A DNA stretch of 64,000 bases from an uncultured Tenacibaculum sp. (lineage in GTDB: Bacteria; Bacteroidota; Bacteroidia; Flavobacteriales; Flavobacteriaceae), in assembly GCF_947498805.1 (NCBI RefSeq), contig NZ_CANMLT010000007.1:62001-126000 (forward strand), read 5' to 3'. Each line of letters begins with the position of its first letter. Positions within the stretch are counted from its first letter, which is position 1. Below are positions 33,508 to 42,662 of the stretch, one piece after another. The position numbers and the translations under genes are program-made. The notes under the pieces are model-generated. The model saw only the letters and a program-made list of their open reading frames with translations. It was not told the DNA's origin and did no database searches.

Positions 33508-34362
33508 TTAATTTTTTAAATCATGTAATACTAACACAGGTACTTTAAGTTTGTACCCTATCTTTTTTACCAATGGTTGTGAAAAAACACTTCCAAAAAA
33601 AGCATGCTTTCTATTTATAAAAGCAATCATATCACTGTCTCTACTTTCTACAAAACATTTTAATGCCGTAGCTATAGTAGCAGAAGAGAGTGTGTGAAAC
33701 GTATGATGAATACTGTCAAAATACTCTCGTAGCATCTTTTTGTGCTCTTCCTGGTTGGGCTCTAGTTTTTCTTCCTCGGTAGCATGTAAAATTTTTAAAG
33801 AAGCATTACACTTTCGTACAATGTCAATTAAATATGTAAGCTCTTTTCGTTTGTATTGTGTTTTGTAATCGGTTGGAAATACAATTTCCTTAGGAAGTTC
33901 TTGTTTGGCTTCATTGGGAACTACTAATACAGGACAATTACGAACCTTTTCCATAATTTCAACAGCACAGCTTCCAAAAACAGAAGTTTGACTGTCGGTA
34001 ACCCCTTTGGTTCCCATGATAACCAATTCAATATCCTTCTCTTCAACAATTTCTAAAACTCCTTTTAAGAGCGGCTTATTTAAAGTGATGTATTGAAAAC
34101 TATGGTAAGGGTTTTCATCTTCTTTAAATTGAATAATTTTAGCAATACGCTCTAAACCATCAGTAGACTTTTGATAAGGGATATCATACCCCTTTTCCCC
34201 AGATTTAGGGGGAATAATATCCTCAATGATATTATAAGTTGTTTTAAAAACATTGAGTACGAAAAAATCGCATCGGTCGGTCTTATAAAGCTCTAAAGCA
34301 TACATGATGGCATTGAGCGAGGTTTTAGAAAAATCGGTTAATAATAATATCTTTTTTTTCAT
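33508..34362 (-). CDS. Universal stress protein with two Usp domains
   Basis: The 284-residue protein has an N-terminal Usp domain (about 1-147) with the nucleotide-binding pattern MGTKGVTDSQTSVFGS. A second, degenerate Usp-like half follows (about 150-284). It is preceded by another two-domain Usp gene 5 bp upstream and followed by the eRF1-like gene 11 bp downstream. Such proteins accumulate under starvation or oxidative stress. The ATP-binding motif is kept only in the first half. Confidence 0.9.
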   Translation of the reverse strand: MKKKILLLTDFSKTSLNAIMYALELYKTDRCDFFVLNVFKTTYNIIEDIIPPKSGEKGYDIPYQKSTDGLERIAKIIQFKEDENPYHSFQYITLNKPLLKGVLEIVEEKDIELVIMGTKGVTDSQTSVFGSCAVEIMEKVRNCPVLVVPNEAKQELPKEIVFPTDYKTQYKRKELTYLIDIVRKCNASLKILHATEEEKLEPNQEEHKKMLREYFDSIHHTFHTLSSATIATALKCFVESRDSDMIAFINRKHAFFGSVFSQPLVKKIGYKLKVPVLVLHDLKN

Positions 34363-34367
34363 GACTT

Positions 34368-35216
34368 TTATTTTTTACTTGGAATTACTAGGAAGGGTAA
34401 TTTTAAATGAAAGCCAATTTTGTTAATGATAGGTTTGAAAAACACATTATCGAAAAACGAATTTTTGTTATTCATCATTGCAATTAAATCGGTTGGGTTT
34501 TTGCTTAAGAAAGTATCAACAGCTTTTGGAATTTCTTCATTAGGGGTATATAAAAAAGTACTGTCTATATCTTTTATAAATGACTTTAATCGAAGTCTGT
34601 TTTTATCTTCAGCATCTGTCAATTCTTTAAAGTTCTTTGCTAAAACATGTAATACATTTATTTCAGCATTGTATAACTTAACCAAATTGATTATTGGATC
34701 TATATGGTAGGGTAAGTAAAATAATTGATAATCTGTAGGAAACAGTATTTTTTGAAATTTGGAAAATTTAAAGTTTTCAGGAACGGCTATTGTAGGACAT
34801 TCAATATCATTAATCACCCTCATGGTATTGGTTCCTAGCATGGTCTCAATAGCTCCTGTAGCACCTTGAGTACCCATGACAATTAAATCAATGGGCTTTT
34901 CTGAAACGATGTTTCTTATTTCAGAAATTAACATGTTTAAGGAACTAATAGTTTCTATATGATGTTTCTCATTTGAAAAATCTTGAGATATTTTACGTGC
35001 TATGTATGCTAAGTTTTTAAGCGAAGACTCTTTTAATGCATCTGTTACACCTGTATACGGAACACTTGAAGGCATATAATTCATATGGTATATACTAGGC
35101 ATATAAGTATTTAAGATATAAAAAGTACATTCTTGATTCTTAAATAGGTTCAATGCATACTGAATTGCATTCCAAGAGTTTTCTGAAAAATCGGTAGGTA
35201 ATAAAACCGTCTTCAT
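34368..35216 (-). CDS. Universal stress protein with two Usp domains
   Basis: The 282-residue protein is a paralogue of the next gene downstream. The first Usp domain has MGTQGATGAIETMLGT; the second half lacks a clear nucleotide loop. It is the first gene of a three-gene operon. The 120-bp gap to the divergent TerB-like gene holds the promoters of both. The tandem pair probably arose by duplication. Confidence 0.9.
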   Translation of the reverse strand: MKTVLLPTDFSENSWNAIQYALNLFKNQECTFYILNTYMPSIYHMNYMPSSVPYTGVTDALKESSLKNLAYIARKISQDFSNEKHHIETISSLNMLISEIRNIVSEKPIDLIVMGTQGATGAIETMLGTNTMRVINDIECPTIAVPENFKFSKFQKILFPTDYQLFYLPYHIDPIINLVKLYNAEINVLHVLAKNFKELTDAEDKNRLRLKSFIKDIDSTFLYTPNEEIPKAVDTFLSKNPTDLIAMMNNKNSFFDNVFFKPIINKIGFHLKLPFLVIPSKK

Positions 35217-35303
35217 AATTATTGATTTTAACTAGTTTAAAGTTAGATAGATAACTTGTTTATTTTCATGATTTTTGTCATGTTACAGAAGAAGAGTTTG
35301 TTG

Positions 35304-35311
35304 TAAATTTG
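35304..35311 (+). promoter_or_regulatory. -7 element of the TerB-like gene
   Basis: TAAATTTG matches the TAnnTTTG consensus and lies 26 bp before ATG 35338. A TTG at the right distance is not clear, so this is a moderate call. Confidence 0.4.
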
Positions 35312-35337
35312 TTAGTGGAGGTTAAAACTATTCGTTA

Positions 35338-35727
35338 TGGCAACTCAAAATCATTCTTTAAACTTTTTAAGTAGTATTGCTCAATTTGTATATGTAGTAA
35401 TAGCCGTTGACGGCACTGTTAGGGAAGAAGAAGAGCGAAAGCTGTTGGAGTTGTTTGATACAATATGGAAAGCTCCAAAAATCTTTACCGATTCAGAAAT
35501 TGAACATATTATTAGGATGTACCTTCAATTTAAAAAGGAAGAGAGCTCTACAGAATTGTGTTTTGAGAATTTTATTGAGTTTAAGAACAACAATGAAAGT
35601 CTGTTTTCTGACGAAATTAAAAGTATACTTTGGGAAACAGCTTGTGTTGTTACTTCAGAAGTGAACAATAAAAATAAATCTGAATTAATCTTTTTGGTAA
35701 AGTTAGAACGGGAGTTGAAGAAATAGT
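35338..35727 (+). CDS. TerB-like helical protein
   Basis: The roughly 129-residue all-helical protein begins MATQNHSLNFLSSIAQFVYVVIAVDGTVREEEERKLLELF. The A-x-x-DG-x-x-x-x-EE pattern resembles TerB-fold proteins linked to tellurite resistance and membrane stress. The rest has no diagnostic motif. The frame runs to the stop near 35726. It is divergent from the universal stress operon, which fits a stress role. Family call is tentative. Confidence 0.5.
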
Positions 35728-35810
35728 ATTGATTGCTTGAGACTATCAGAGAATAAGGTTGATAAGTAAAGTCATTCTCTGATAGCTAAAAGATGGTATT
35801 ATTTGAAGAA

Positions 35811-36290
35811 CTATTGCAGTAAAGCATCAAGTTCTTTTTGTTTCCTTGCGGAAGGCTTGCCTGTTTCTACAAAAGTAACAAGGTCATCAAGTATTCCTGG
35901 ATATATTTTCTTTAGTTGAGCTTTCATAGGAATTTGTAAAAGCGTTCCTATAACGGGCATTACATGTATACAAGGTCCCAAACTTATTAGTGTTTTGGTT
36001 TCTGAAACCTTCTTTAATTGCCAAGTACTAGTTACTGACTTTACAAAAAAGGGTAGACCTTTTACTGAAAATTCAAGTATATAGTTGTCATTATCAATTT
36101 TGGTAATTTTATCCATTAATCTTCCGCTTTCTGTTTGACACACTCGATCAAAATCCTCGGTTAGAGTTCTTTTTCTACAATGCGTTGTTCCATAAGCCCA
36201 TTTATGACCTGAGTAAAAATCATCAATTACAAAGCTCCATACTTCGTCAATAGGTTTGTTAATTTCTCGCTTAAATTTTAAATCAATCAT
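35811..36290 (-). CDS. SRPBCC family protein (START-like lipid/ligand binding)
   Basis: The 159-residue protein has the polyketide cyclase/SRPBCC start (LKFKREINKPIDEVWSFVID) and alternating strands ending in a long helix (LQIPMKAQLKKIYPGILDDL). Such proteins bind hydrophobic ligands in a helix-grip fold. It lies 53 bp after a TetR regulator gene on the same strand, so it is probably that regulator's target or ligand partner. The ligand is unknown. Confidence 0.8.
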   Translation of the reverse strand: MIDLKFKREINKPIDEVWSFVIDDFYSGHKWAYGTTHCRKRTLTEDFDRVCQTESGRLMDKITKIDNDNYILEFSVKGLPFFVKSVTSTWQLKKVSETKTLISLGPCIHVMPVIGTLLQIPMKAQLKKIYPGILDDLVTFVETGKPSARKQKELDALLQ

Positions 36291-36343
36291 ATGTATATAT
36301 TTTTATGGAGTGAATGTTCATTCCAATTTATGGTTAAAAAAAA

Positions 36344-36895
36344 TTACTCTTTAATAGCGTCCCAAACCATTTGAATTTGGTTTGTAAAAGACGTTCGTTT
36401 ATTTGTTGATTTAAGATGATACCATCTTAAATACGAAGAAACCGTACCACCAATAAACATAAGTAGTTCGTCTATTGGAATGTTTTTAATAATACGACTT
36501 TGTTGCCCACTTTTTAATAAGGTAGCTACCATTGCTACTGATGTTCCTCCTTTTTGTTTATTTTCCTCTGTAATGATAGGAGAGGCCTGTAATTGTTCTA
36601 AAAACATAAAGTAAGAAGGGCGCTCAATAAAAAAGTTGATCAATACAGTAATGTAGTTTTCAAACTGTGTTTTAATTGGTCCATTGGTATCTACTTCTAA
36701 AAATAACGATTCTTCCTTTTCTTTGATGCGGATATAAATTTCATTAATCAGCACATCTTTATTAGGGAAGTAATTATAAATGGTACCCATACCAGTACCT
36801 GCAGCCTTTGCTATAGCAGACATAGGTGTATTATGAACTCCTTTTGAAATAAGTAGTTCTAAAGCAGCAGTAAGTATGGATTCTTTTTTGTTCAT
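36344..36895 (-). CDS. TetR/AcrR family transcriptional regulator
   Basis: The 183-residue protein has the N-terminal TetR DNA-binding domain (about 1-50): GVHNTPMSAIAKAAGTGMGTIYNYFPNKDVLINEIY. The C-terminal ligand domain is variable. It precedes the SRPBCC gene in one unit. Regulators of this class usually repress their own operon and respond to small hydrophobic compounds. Confidence 0.9.
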   Translation of the reverse strand: MNKKESILTAALELLISKGVHNTPMSAIAKAAGTGMGTIYNYFPNKDVLINEIYIRIKEKEESLFLEVDTNGPIKTQFENYITVLINFFIERPSYFMFLEQLQASPIITEENKQKGGTSVAMVATLLKSGQQSRIIKNIPIDELLMFIGGTVSSYLRWYHLKSTNKRTSFTNQIQMVWDAIKE

Positions 36896-36976
36896 GAGGC
36901 AAATATAGAAGTTTTGGAATGATTATTCCGAAAAGAAAGGGTGATTTTTTATTTAGAATAGAAAACGAAGTAAAGT

Positions 36977-38215
36977 CTACTTATAAATCAAATATTTTGC
37001 GCGTGTTTTTTTAAACGCTTCTAAGTCTGACTTCCAAGAGTTTTTGATTTCTTTTTCGCTCAATCCTTGCTCTATTTGTTGCTGTAGTTTTTTGGTTCCA
37101 GCCAGTTTGGTGAAAAAAGCATTAAAGAATTTTTCTTTTGCTGATGTTTGCTGATAAGCCTTCAATAACCAACCTAAATTCAAATGGGCTAATTCATCTG
37201 TTTCTGTTAAATTTTCTCCATAGCAAACTTCATTCTTATGCTTCGGGTATTTAGCACCTTCATTTGGTTGAGGTGTAAAGCTATAATCAAAATCTTTTAA
37301 GAAAGGTGATCCGTAAATTTGAAATTGTGTATTTGTTCCTCTTCCTGCGGAAACATTAGTCCCCTCAAAAAAGCAAAGACTTGGATACAAGTTGATAGAA
37401 GCATCGTTTGGTAGGTTAGGGGAAGGTTTTATAGGCAAGCTATATTGATACTCATGTGTGTAGCCCTCAATAGGAACTATGGTTAAATCACATTGTGCTT
37501 TATCTTTTAACCATTGTTCTCCATTAATCATTTGTCCGTATTCACCAATGGTCATTCCATAGACCACAGGAACTGGGTGCATTCCAACAAAGCTAGTATG
37601 TTCAGTTTCTAAAACGGGTCCGTCAATATAATGTCCATTCGGATTTGGGCGATCTAAAACAATTACCGGAATATTCGCTTCTGCACAAGCTTCCATCACA
37701 TAATGTAAGGTAGAAATATAGGTGTAAAAACGAGCTCCTACATCTTGAATATCAAAAACTACCACATCAATTCCTTCTAATTGTGCTTGAGAAGGTTTCT
37801 TATTTTTTCCATATAAAGAAACAATAGGAAGTTTGGTTTTGGTGTCAATTCCATCTACCACAACTTCACCGGCATCTGCTTTTCCACGAAAACCATGTTC
37901 AGGAGCAAATACTTTTTGTACGTTTATATTTCCATAGTTATGTAAATAATCTACCAAATGATGTGCTACTAGTTTAGATCCCATTACATTCGGACTCACT
38001 TCTGCACGTTGTAATACATGAATAATAGAAGTTTGATTGGCAACGATAGCAATGTTTTTACCTTTAAGTTTATTTAAATATAAATTGGTTCTATCTGCTC
38101 CAACTTTAAATGTAGTTGGTTGCTTTTCAACTTTTTTAATGGTTGATTTTTGTGATTGTGCACATGCAGTTAGTTGAAAACAAAAAAGTAAGAATGCTAT
38201 TTTAAATAATTTCAT
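36977..38215 (-). CDS. namZ: Exo-beta-N-acetylmuramidase NamZ (DUF1343) lipoprotein
   Basis: The 412-residue protein has a lipoprotein signal with LTAC (C18) and the full DUF1343 pattern: NIAIVANQTS, FAPEHGFRG, DIQDVGARFYTY, VLDRPNPNG and SPNLPNDASINLYPSLC. Characterised members release terminal N-acetylmuramic acid from peptidoglycan fragments during cell-wall recycling. It overlaps the GNAT gene by 14 bp, so they are co-translated. The family match is strong; enzyme activity is inferred. Confidence 0.9.
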   Translation of the reverse strand: MKLFKIAFLLFCFQLTACAQSQKSTIKKVEKQPTTFKVGADRTNLYLNKLKGKNIAIVANQTSIIHVLQRAEVSPNVMGSKLVAHHLVDYLHNYGNINVQKVFAPEHGFRGKADAGEVVVDGIDTKTKLPIVSLYGKNKKPSQAQLEGIDVVVFDIQDVGARFYTYISTLHYVMEACAEANIPVIVLDRPNPNGHYIDGPVLETEHTSFVGMHPVPVVYGMTIGEYGQMINGEQWLKDKAQCDLTIVPIEGYTHEYQYSLPIKPSPNLPNDASINLYPSLCFFEGTNVSAGRGTNTQFQIYGSPFLKDFDYSFTPQPNEGAKYPKHKNEVCYGENLTETDELAHLNLGWLLKAYQQTSAKEKFFNAFFTKLAGTKKLQQQIEQGLSEKEIKNSWKSDLEAFKKTRAKYLIYK

Positions 38216-38801
38216 TGGTAAAATCTTTTCTTAAAAAATATAATGGATACCCTAAATCTATTGTCTCGCTAAAAATATAAAAACCAAATTTCTTATAAAG
38301 CTTTAAATTCGATTTTGTAGTGGTTTCTAAAATACAAGGTAATTTATTAGTGCTATGCTTATTGAAAACCTCATAAATTAACCGAACCCCAGCTCCTTTT
38401 CCTTGATAATCTTTCTGTACCCCCATAATTAAGGGATGTATATGATCTTGTTTGAGATGGTGTTTTTTCAATTGATGCTCTCTTTTCAAAACTTTATATA
38501 CACGAATTAGGCCAATTGTTTTATAAGCAAGTTTAAAATCTCTAAGAATACTTTTAAAAGTTACTTTTTCCTTATGAGGATAATGTAAAAGGATACAAGC
38601 CTTTTTATTGTTGGAAATATAGATTTCTCCTGAATTAATAGTTTTTAGGAATAAATATTCCATTAGAAACCGTAAACGTTTATTTCTATGGATGTCTTGT
38701 TTTACAACAAAATTAATCGAATTCGGAAAATTAATGTCAACAAAAGCATTGTATAAGATATCAACAACGAGTTCTTTCTCTTTAATTGAAGCTTTAATCA
38801 T
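38202..38801 (-). CDS. GNAT family acetyltransferase
   Basis: The 199-residue protein has the GNAT acetyl-CoA loop MGVQKDYQGKGAGVRLIYEV (Q/R-x-x-G-x-G/A) at about 130-149 and the later strand CILETTTKSNLKLYKKFGF. The substrate is unknown. It overlaps the NamZ gene downstream, so a role in cell-wall amino-sugar recycling is possible but unproven. It is divergent from the FtsX-type permease gene, whose start is about 60 bp away. Confidence 0.8.
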   Translation of the reverse strand: MIKASIKEKELVVDILYNAFVDINFPNSINFVVKQDIHRNKRLRFLMEYLFLKTINSGEIYISNNKKACILLHYPHKEKVTFKSILRDFKLAYKTIGLIRVYKVLKREHQLKKHHLKQDHIHPLIMGVQKDYQGKGAGVRLIYEVFNKHSTNKLPCILETTTKSNLKLYKKFGFYIFSETIDLGYPLYFLRKDFTNEII

Positions 38802-38860
38802 TTATTAGCATATGTTTAAGATAGAATTAATACTTTTGATACTGTATAAAACTATAACTT

Positions 38861-40096
38861 TTGAATTACGAGTTATTTATCGCCAAGCGTATTATTGCTG
38901 GCAAAGAATATAAAAATAGTATATCATCACCAATAATAAAAATTGCTATTACGGCTATAACATTGGGTATTGCCATTATGTTAGTAGCGGTGTCTATTGG
39001 TACAGGGTTTCAGAAAAAGATTAGAGATAAAATGTCGGGGTTTAAAGGTCATATTCAAATATTGAATTATGACAATAACAATTCTGATTTATCAACAGTT
39101 CCCATAAGTAAAACACAAGAATTTTATCCAGAGTTTAAAAACATTGAAGGCATAAAAAGTGTACAGGTTTTTGCCAATGTAGCTGGAATTATAAGAACAC
39201 AGACAGATTTTGAAGGAATTGTTTTAAAAGGGGTTTCTACAGATTATGATTTTTCTTTTTTTAATGAATATTTAAAGGAAGGAAGACTTCCAAACTTTGA
39301 AGAAAAAAGAAATAGAGAAATACTTATTTCTAAGACCATTGCCAATCGTCTACATTTAAACCTCAATGATACCATTCAGGCATTATTTTATGCCGAAAAT
39401 AGTAAAACTAAATTCAAAACACGTAAACCTGTAATTGTAGGTATCTATGATACCGGTTTTGAACAGTTTGATAAATCGATACTCATTGGAGATATTAGAG
39501 AAGTTCAAAGAATAAAACGTTGGAGCGAAGATCAAATAGGCGGGTTTGAAGTGCTGATAGATGATTTTGATCAACTAAAAGATAAAGGAAATGAAATTTA
39601 TAGTAGTATAGGAGCGACTTTAAATAGTATTACTATTGTTGATAATTATCCGTTAATTTTTGAATGGTTTGAACTTATTAATAACAATGTTTGGTTTATT
39701 ATAGCAATAATGATTTTAATAGCTGGAATAAATATGATTACCGCCTTGTTAGTACTTATTCTAGAAAGAGTGCAAATGGTGGGTATATTAAAAGCATTAG
39801 GAAGTAATAATTGGGGGATAAGAAAGATATTTTTATTCAATGCTTCTTACTTAATATTAAAAGGACTTTTATGGGGGAATCTAATAGGAATAAGTATTGT
39901 GTTGATTCAAAAATATTTTAAAATAATACAATTAAATCCTGAGACTTATTATGTGTCTACGGTACCTGTAGAACTTAATATTTGGATGATTCTATTCCTA
40001 AATTTAGGGACCTTAGTTTTGTGTTTTTTAATGCTGATAATCCCTTCCTATATCATAACTAAAATTCACCCTTCCAAGTCTATCAGATTTGCTTAA
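38861..40096 (+). CDS. FtsX/LolE-type ABC transporter permease
   Basis: The 411-residue protein, from a TTG start at 38861, has four membrane segments: one near 25-50 and three near 275-400. A large periplasmic domain sits between, in the MacB/FtsX/LolCE layout. No ATPase gene is adjacent. Lipoprotein release (LolE type) is the usual annotation in this phylum. Its stop is just before the promoter of the CBS-type gene. Confidence 0.82.
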   Translation: MNYELFIAKRIIAGKEYKNSISSPIIKIAITAITLGIAIMLVAVSIGTGFQKKIRDKMSGFKGHIQILNYDNNNSDLSTVPISKTQEFYPEFKNIEGIKSVQVFANVAGIIRTQTDFEGIVLKGVSTDYDFSFFNEYLKEGRLPNFEEKRNREILISKTIANRLHLNLNDTIQALFYAENSKTKFKTRKPVIVGIYDTGFEQFDKSILIGDIREVQRIKRWSEDQIGGFEVLIDDFDQLKDKGNEIYSSIGATLNSITIVDNYPLIFEWFELINNNVWFIIAIMILIAGINMITALLVLILERVQMVGILKALGSNNWGIRKIFLFNASYLILKGLLWGNLIGISIVLIQKYFKIIQLNPETYYVSTVPVELNIWMILFLNLGTLVLCFLMLIIPSYIITKIHPSKSIRFA

Positions 40097-40101
40097 ATTT
40101 G
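40094..40101 (+). promoter_or_regulatory. -7 element of the CBS-type gene
   Basis: TAAATTTG lies at the 3' end of the permease gene, 14 bp before ATG 40116. A start at 40089, in frame, would sit before this element and is therefore unlikely. The -33 element is weak. Confidence 0.4.
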
Positions 40102-40115
40102 CAGCTCAAAATAAG

Positions 40116-41477
40116 ATGATGAAATACGCAAAAAATATATTAGAAACTATTGGTAATACACCTTTAGTTCAATTAAATTCGGTTACTAAAGAAGTTGATG
40201 CTTTAGTATTAGCAAAAGTAGAAACGTTTAACCCAGGAAACTCTGTAAAAGACAGAATGGCCTTAAAAATGATAGAAGATGCAGAAGCAGATGGTCGTTT
40301 AAAGCCAGGAGGAACTATTATTGAAGGTACTTCTGGAAATACAGGAATGGGATTAGCGTTAGCAGCGATTGTAAAAGGATACAAGTGTATTTTTGTTATT
40401 TCTGATAAGCAGTCTAAAGAGAAAATGGATATCCTTCGTGCAGTAGGAGCAGAGGTAGTTGTTTGTCCTACGAATGTAGAACCAGATGATCCACGTTCTT
40501 ATTATTCTGTATCTAAACGTTTAGGAGAAGAAACACCAAACTCTTGGTATGTAAACCAATATGATAATCCGTCGAATGCAGTTGCACATTATGAGCAAAC
40601 AGGACCAGAAATTTGGGAGCAAACTGAAGGTAAGATTACACATTTTGTAGTTGGAGTAGGTACAGGAGGAACGATCTCTGGTACTGCTAAATATTTAAAA
40701 GAAAAGAATCCAAATATTAAAATTTGGGGAGTAGATACCTATGGTTCTGTCTTTAAAAAATACCATGAAACAGGAATTTTCGACGAGAACGAAATCTATC
40801 CATATATAACAGAAGGTATTGGAGAAGATATCTTACCTAAGAATGTAGACTTTTCTTTAATTGATGGGTTTACAAAAGTAACGGATAAGGATGCTGCAGT
40901 ATATACTCGTAAAATTGCAAAGGAAGAGGGAATTTTTGTAGGAAACTCTGCCGGATCTGCAATTAAAGGTTTGTTACAATTAAAGAACGAATTTAAGAAA
41001 GATGATGTTGTTGTAGTTCTTTTCCATGATCATGGAAGTAGATATGTTGGAAAGATGTTTAATGATGATTGGATGCGTGATAGAGGTTTCTTAGAAGAAG
41101 AGGTTACGACTGCAGAAGATTTAATCAAAGACCATATAGATAAGCCATTAGTATCAGTTCAAACAGAAGAATTAGTATCACATGCAATTGAGCGTATGAG
41201 AGCGTTTAAAATTTCTCAAATTCCAGTAAAAGATATTAATGGGTTTGTAGGTTCTGTTGATGAAGCAGCTTTATTAAGAAGCTTTTTAGAGGATAAAAAT
41301 ATTGCAGATAAACCAATTAAAGATGTTATGGGGGCTGCATATCCTATGGTGAGTAAAACAGCTTCTATAGAGGAAGTTTCTAAATTAATAACTAAAGATA
41401 ATCAAGCAGTATTGGTTGATTTAGAAAATGGAAAGCACCATATCGTTACAAAATATGATATCATTAGTGCTATTTAA
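40116..41477 (+). CDS. Cystathionine beta-synthase-like PLP enzyme with CBS pair
   Basis: The 453-residue protein has an N-terminal PLP domain with lysine K45 (FNPGNSVKDR), TSGNTGMG and phosphate loop [10 protein letters not shown]. Two CBS domains follow in the C-terminal 120 residues (PLVSVQTEELVSHAIERM and VMGAAYPMVSKTASIEEV). The domain order matches cystathionine beta-synthase. I start at ATG 40116 because of the promoter element just upstream. The paralogue at 29974 lacks the CBS tail. Confidence 0.88.
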   Translation: MMKYAKNILETIGNTPLVQLNSVTKEVDALVLAKVETFNPGNSVKDRMALKMIEDAEADGRLKPGGTIIEGTSGNTGMGLALAAIVKGYKCIFVISDKQSKEKMDILRAVGAEVVVCPTNVEPDDPRSYYSVSKRLGEETPNSWYVNQYDNPSNAVAHYEQTGPEIWEQTEGKITHFVVGVGTGGTISGTAKYLKEKNPNIKIWGVDTYGSVFKKYHETGIFDENEIYPYITEGIGEDILPKNVDFSLIDGFTKVTDKDAAVYTRKIAKEEGIFVGNSAGSAIKGLLQLKNEFKKDDVVVVLFHDHGSRYVGKMFNDDWMRDRGFLEEEVTTAEDLIKDHIDKPLVSVQTEELVSHAIERMRAFKISQIPVKDINGFVGSVDEAALLRSFLEDKNIADKPIKDVMGAAYPMVSKTASIEEVSKLITKDNQAVLVDLENGKHHIVTKYDIISAI

Positions 41478-41506
41478 TTAGAAATCGCACATACATATAT
41501 AAAAGT

Positions 41507-41540
41507 CAAAAGCCCACTCAAATTGAGTGGGCTTTTGTTA
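41507..41540. terminator. Terminator after the CBS-type gene
   Basis: CAAAAGCCCACTCAA and TTGAGTGGGCTTTTG form a 15-bp stem with almost no loop, followed by T-rich sequence. It can act in both directions between the CBS-type gene and the convergent lipA gene. Confidence 0.85.
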
Positions 41541-41571
41541 ATCAACTAATTCAAATAATTTACACAATGAA

Positions 41572-41596
41572 AACAATACTTGTTTACGGTATTGTT
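41572..41596. repeat. Short inverted repeat of unknown role
   Basis: AACAATAC and GTATTGTT form an 8-bp inverted repeat with a 9-bp spacer in the gap between the CBS-type and lipA genes. There is no T-run directly after either arm. It may be a second weak terminator or a protein-binding site. Confidence 0.3.
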
Positions 41597-41753
41597 AATT
41601 TCAAATTCTGTGCCAAAATTACGAATTAACCTAATATATTGTATACTAGTGTTTAAGAATTTACAATTTTTTAACAGTATAAAGGAGTTAGGTTAAAGAA
41701 AATATAACAAAACTGCCTTTTATTAAGAAAAAATTAATAAAAAAGTTAAATTT

Positions 41754-42632
41754 TTAACTAGCGTGCTTATGTGCTTTGTATGAAGAACGAACTAATGCCC
41801 CACTTTCAACATACATAAAGCCCATTTCAAGTCCTAAAGTTTCATATTTTTTGAACTGTTCTGGCGTGATAAACTCTTTTACCGGTAAATGTTTTTTAGT
41901 TGGTTGAAGATATTGACCAATAGTAATAACATCCAAACCTACATTTCGTAAGTCTTTCATCGTTTGTATAACTTCATCTTCTGTTTCACCTAAACCAAGC
42001 ATAATTCCTGATTTGGTTCTCATACCATTATCTTTTAAGTATTTTAAAACACCTAAACTTCTATCGTACTTTGCTTGTATACGAACTTCACGAGTTAAAC
42101 GACGAACCGTTTCCATATTGTGAGAAACAACTTCAGGAGCTACCTCTATAATTCGATCTATTAATTTTTCGTTTCCTTGAAAATCTGGAATTAATGTTTC
42201 TAAAGTAGTATTAGGGTTTGCTCTTCTAACTGCGTTTACCGTTTCTGCCCATATAATAGATCCACCATCTTTTAAATCGTCTCTATCTACAGAAGTTAAA
42301 ACAGCATGTTTAATATTCATTAACTTAATAGAACGTGCCACTTTTTCAGGCTCATCCCATTCTACTGTTTCAGGTCTTCCTGTTTTTACTCCACAGAAAC
42401 CACAAGAACGTGTACAAATGTTTCCTAAAATCATAAAAGTAGCTGTTCCTTCTCCCCAGCATTCTCCCATATTCGGACAACTACCACTAGTACAAATAGT
42501 ATTTAATTTGTATTTATCTACTAAACCTCTAAGTTCAGTATATTTTTTACCTACAGGTAACTTCACCCTAAGCCATTTAGGTTTTTTAGTTCTTTCAGGT
42601 AATGTAACAGGTTGTTTAGTCATTTGTTTCAA
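41754..42632 (-). CDS. lipA: Lipoyl synthase
   Basis: The 292-residue radical-SAM enzyme has the auxiliary cluster cysteines C47, C52 and C58 ([13 protein letters not shown]) and the radical-SAM triad C73, C77 and C80 (CTRSCGFC). It inserts sulfur into octanoyl chains on pyruvate dehydrogenase-type E2 proteins. The C-terminal RSSYKA serine motif is present. It follows the Nramp gene by 30 bp. Confidence 0.97.
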   Translation of the reverse strand: MKQMTKQPVTLPERTKKPKWLRVKLPVGKKYTELRGLVDKYKLNTICTSGSCPNMGECWGEGTATFMILGNICTRSCGFCGVKTGRPETVEWDEPEKVARSIKLMNIKHAVLTSVDRDDLKDGGSIIWAETVNAVRRANPNTTLETLIPDFQGNEKLIDRIIEVAPEVVSHNMETVRRLTREVRIQAKYDRSLGVLKYLKDNGMRTKSGIMLGLGETEDEVIQTMKDLRNVGLDVITIGQYLQPTKKHLPVKEFITPEQFKKYETLGLEMGFMYVESGALVRSSYKAHKHAS

Positions 42633-42662
42633 AATTGAACTGCAAATTTACGAAGAAAAGAT

